Source of the DNA: JBBQKG01 sp038326655
GTDB taxonomy: Bacteria > Actinomycetota > Thermoleophilia > Solirubrobacterales > JBBDJG01
DNA: 64,000 nucleotides
Assembly: GCA_038326655.1 (NCBI GenBank)
Contig: JBBQKG010000012.1
Location: 1 to 64,000, forward strand
Reading direction: 5' to 3'
Every line of letters begins with the position of its first letter. The first letter of the stretch is position 1. The position numbers were made by a program, and so were the translations under genes. The notes under the pieces are model-generated. The model ran no database searches and was not told where the DNA came from. It saw nothing but the letters and a program-made list of their open reading frames with translations. Positions 60,641-64,000 of this stretch are shown here, piece by piece.

Positions 60641-61299
60641 TGGCGAGGGACGCTCAGGACGAGGGCGCTCGTGCTCCGGAAGAGGGTCCTGCTCCTGCCA
60701 GCCGAGCTGAGGGCGTCGCAGGACCCTCTTCCTCCGCATCGCCTGACTCCCCCCCCGAGGTGGGGGAGGAAGAGGAGAAGGTTCAGGGGGAGCTGCGCGA
60801 TTTGGTTTCGGGGCTCGAGCGGGAGCGGGATGAGTATCTCTCGCTGGCTCGGCGGACCAAGGCGGATTTCGAGAACTACCGCAAGCGCGTTGGCCGTGAG
60901 GCTTCGGAGGCCGAGGCGCGCGGGCGGGCCTCGCTTGCGCGTGGGCTGCTGACGGTCGTGGACAACCTCGAGCGGGCGCTCGCGGCGGCGGAGCCTCGAA
61001 ACGAGGACGGTGCCGCGAATCACATCGCCGAGGGCGTGCGACTCGTGTACGAGGAGCTCTCCGGCGTGCTCGCGAACGCGGGCGTCGAGAGCTACGAGCC
61101 GACGGGTGAGCCGTTCGACCCCACCGAGCACGAGGCGATGATGACCCGGGCCGGCGGCGCTGAAGGCGCCGGGAAGGTGCTCGAGGTCTTCGAGAAGGGC
61201 TACCGGCTGAACGGCCAGGTCCTGCGCCCAGCCCGGGTTGTGGTTGGCAATCCTTCACCTGACCCGTCCGCGGGCTTGCCCGCGGACGGAAGTTGCTAG
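60640..61299 (+). CDS. grpE: Nucleotide exchange factor GrpE
   Basis: 219 residues. The first ~50 are low-complexity and acidic; the coiled coil follows (YLSLARRTKADFENYRKRVG) and the beta domain (PFDPTEHEAMMTR, GYRLNGQVLRPARVVVGNP). It releases ADP from DnaK. The start overlaps the dnaK stop. The 5' coding part carries long inverted repeats (see separate entries), unusual T-ending codons, and a C8 run at 60749-60756. The C-terminal tail (PDPSAGLPADGSC) is encoded by a perfect palindrome. Confidence 0.96.
60678..60732 (+). repeat. 15-bp perfect inverted repeat inside grpE (helix A)
   Basis: GGAAGAGGGTCCTGC (60678-60692) and GCAGGACCCTCTTCC (60718-60732), loop 25 nt. It begins 38 nt after the grpE start codon. 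Confidence 0.9.
60725..60775 (+). repeat. 11-bp inverted repeat inside grpE, competing helix B
   Basis: CCTCTTCCTCC (60725-60735) and GGAGGAAGAGG (60765-60775), loop 29 nt. The left arm shares 60725-60732 with helix A, so A and B exclude each other. Within the loop a further helix, CTCCCCC (60747-60753) with GGGGGAG (60762-60768), overlaps B's right arm. Confidence 0.85.
61264..61289 (+). repeat. Perfect 12-bp hairpin at the end of grpE
   Basis: CCGTCCGCGGGC (61264-61275), TT, GCCCGCGGACGG (61278-61289), ending 13 nt before the dnaJ ATG. It encodes the last residues of GrpE and has no T-run after it. It is placed where other dnaK operons carry processing or attenuating hairpins. Confidence 0.85.
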
Positions 61300-61302
61300 T
61301 CG

Positions 61303-62415
61303 ATGGCGAGCGGTGACTACTACGAGACCCTGGGTCTCAAGAAGGGCGCCTCCGCGGAGGAGGTCAAGAAGGCCTACCGCAAGCTCGCTCGCAAGTGGCA
61401 CCCGGATGCGAATCCGGGCGACAGCAGCGCGGAGGAGCGCTTCAAGGAGATCCAGGAGGCCTACTCGGTGCTCTCGGACGACGAGCAGCGCAAGCAGTAC
61501 GACGCCGGCGGCATGTTCGGCGGCGCCGCCGGCTTCCGCTTCGACCCGTCCCAGTTCCGGACCCAGGCCGGCTCGTTCGGCGACATCCTCTCCGACCTGT
61601 TCGGCCGAGGCGGCCAGGCGGGAGGGCGCGTCGGGCGCCAGCCGGGGCGTGACCTCGAGACCGAGGTCCACCTGTCGTTCACGCAGGCGATCAACGGAAC
61701 CGAGATCTCGGTCAACGTGCCGGTCGACGCGGAGTGCTCCACGTGCCACGGCTCCGGCGCGAAGCCCGGGACGGCACCCACGACGTGCCCGCGCTGCAAC
61801 GGGCGGGGCGTCGAAAGCCAGGGCCAGGGGATGTTCTCGATCTCGCAGCCGTGCTCACAGTGCGGCGGCCGCGGCACGGTGGTCGATGATCCCTGCCAGA
61901 CCTGCCACGGGACCGGCCAGACCCATCAGACCAAGCGCTACCGCGTAAAGGTCCCGGCGGGCGTCCGCGAGGGCAGCCGCATCCGGCTGGCCGCGAAGGG
62001 CGAGCCGGGATTTGGCGGCGGGCCGAGTGGGGATCTCTACGTGGTCACGCACGTGTCTGACTCGCCGGTTTTCAGGCGCAAGGGCAACAACCTCGAGGTC
62101 GACGTGCCGATCACGATCGTCGAGGCCGTCACCGGCGGCACCGTCGAGGTGCCGACGCTCGGGGGCACGAAGAAGATCCGGGTGCCGGCCGGTACCGACG
62201 ACGGCAGCGTCCAGAGGCTGCGCGGCGAGGGGCCCGAGAATCTCTCCGGCCGTGGCCGTGGCGACATCCACTACCGGCTCCGCATCGAGGTGCCGCGATC
62301 GCTCACGGAGGAGCAGCAGCAGGCGGTCGAGGAGCTGTCGAAGGTGATGAACGGCAACCCCCGCGCGGAGCTCTTGAAGAAGGCCGCCGATCTGCAAGCC
62401 GATCGGCGGGTGTAG
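61303..62415 (+). CDS. dnaJ: Chaperone DnaJ (Hsp40)
   Basis: 370 residues. J domain (YYETLGLKKGASAEEVKKAY, HPD in WHPDANPGD), a Gly/Phe-rich linker (about 70-110), four zinc motifs (CSTCHGSG, CPRCNGRG, CSQCGGRG, CQTCHGTG) and the C-terminal substrate domains. It delivers clients to DnaK and stimulates its ATPase. It is 3 nt after grpE. Actinobacteria often have a second dnaJ; this one belongs to the hspR operon. Confidence 0.97.
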   Translation: MASGDYYETLGLKKGASAEEVKKAYRKLARKWHPDANPGDSSAEERFKEIQEAYSVLSDDEQRKQYDAGGMFGGAAGFRFDPSQFRTQAGSFGDILSDLFGRGGQAGGRVGRQPGRDLETEVHLSFTQAINGTEISVNVPVDAECSTCHGSGAKPGTAPTTCPRCNGRGVESQGQGMFSISQPCSQCGGRGTVVDDPCQTCHGTGQTHQTKRYRVKVPAGVREGSRIRLAAKGEPGFGGGPSGDLYVVTHVSDSPVFRRKGNNLEVDVPITIVEAVTGGTVEVPTLGGTKKIRVPAGTDDGSVQRLRGEGPENLSGRGRGDIHYRLRIEVPRSLTEEQQQAVEELSKVMNGNPRAELLKKAADLQADRRV

Positions 62416-62421
62416 GGCGGG

Positions 62422-62872
62422 ATGACCGCAGCGAGAAACGAAATCTTCGAGGACGACCAGGGAGTCTTCATGATCTCGATCGCCGCCGAGCTTGCGGGCA
62501 TGCACCCGCAGACGCTGCGCATCTACGAGTCGAGGGGCCTGATCAAGCCGAAGCGCTCGCCGAAGCAGACGCGCCTCTACTCGCGGCGCGACGTCGAGCG
62601 TCTGAGGCGGATCCAGGAGCTCACGACCGACTTCGGGTTGAACCTCGCGGGCGTCGAGCGCGTGCTTGCGCTCGAGGAGGTGATGACCTCGATGCAAGCG
62701 GAGCTGGACCGGGTCCGCGAGCAGGCCATTGCGCTCGAGCGCGACATGCGCGAGCGCATCCAGCAAGTGCATCGCTCCTACAAGCGCGAGCTGGTGCCGT
62801 GGCGGCCGCCCGGCGAGATGGTTCGCAGCAGAAACTTCAGACCAATACGAATTCGAGTGGAAAGAAACCAAG

Positions 62873-62883
<11 letters not shown>
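62422..62883 (+). CDS. hspR: Heat-shock repressor HspR (MerR family)
   Basis: 153 residues. The MerR-type winged helix (about 16-85) has FMISIAAELAGMHPQTLRIY, ESRGLIKPKRSPKQTRLYS and RRDVERLRRIQELTTDFGLN. A coiled coil (MQAELDRVREQAIALERDM) and a basic tail follow. HspR represses its own operon and other chaperone genes, with DnaK as co-repressor in Streptomyces. It is 6 nt after dnaJ and overlaps clpB by 11 nt. Confidence 0.95.

Positions 62884-64000
<1,117 letters not shown>

Overview
The window is very GC-rich, densely packed, bacterial chromosomal DNA. I place it in the Actinobacteria, most likely the class Thermoleophilia (Solirubrobacterales/Gaiellales type). The grounds are: the dnaK-grpE-dnaJ-hspR-clpB operon with a MerR-type HspR, inositol-1-phosphate synthase next to a CDP-alcohol phosphatidyltransferase, frequent GTG/TTG starts, many apparently leaderless promoters, and an exported collagen-like protein whose N-terminus (KQALKLGKKANRNAGRAL) is of a kind I associate with that class. 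I see no insertion sequence, prophage, CRISPR array or rRNA. The one RNA gene is tRNA-Ala(UGC). The placement is inference; no marker-gene tree could be run.

Layout. 0-9.7 kb: a membrane-anchored exported protein, a Crp-family regulator, an ASCH protein, groES-groEL behind a CIRCE operator, a short-chain dehydrogenase, a flippase-like membrane protein, small enzymes, a frameshifted collagen-like exported protein and an MscS channel. 9.8-12.9 kb: a four-gene overlapping operon (MpaB-type oxygenase, divergent RpiB, ACAD10/11-type kinase, HAD hydrolase). 12.8-20.1 kb: pabB-pabC, an EamA transporter, a PfkB kinase, citrate synthase, glutamate dehydrogenase and the tRNA. 20.2-31.5 kb: several exported proteins, two GGDEF/HD-GYP proteins, a D,D-carboxypeptidase, rhomboid, and lipB-lipA. 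31.5-41.5 kb: a minus-strand block holding the complete pyruvate dehydrogenase set (lpd, a thiol-isomerase-like protein, pdhA, pdhB, pdhC), the thiO-thiS-thiG-thiE operon under a TPP riboswitch, and argF. 41.5-50.2 kb: a nuclease/phosphatase-fold protein, a GlxA regulator with a DJ-1 enzyme, an M3-like peptidase, RlmD, and others. 50.3-57.5 kb: glycosyltransferase and inositol-lipid genes. 57.6-64 kb: endonuclease III, a frameshifted DUF167 gene, then dnaK-grpE-dnaJ-hspR-clpB (clpB runs off the end).

How the genes fit together. LipB and LipA make the lipoyl cofactor needed by the E2 subunit PdhC; Lpd re-oxidises it; ThiO/S/G/E supply the thiazole and coupling step for the TPP used by PdhA/PdhB; the acetyl-CoA product feeds citrate synthase. 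The two chaperone operons appear to be under different repressors: CIRCE (HrcA type) for groESL, HspR for the dnaK operon. The block 51.2-55.8 kb holds Ino1, a phosphatidylinositol-phosphate-synthase-like enzyme, a PAP2/Aur1-like phosphatase and a GT4 glycosyltransferase fused to a PHP phosphoesterase. It reads as an inositol-glycolipid pathway and is my leading candidate for something undescribed. The second is an RNA element inside the 5' part of grpE that can form two mutually exclusive long helices. The third is the recurring arrangement of a -10 box ending 6-7 nt before the start codon.
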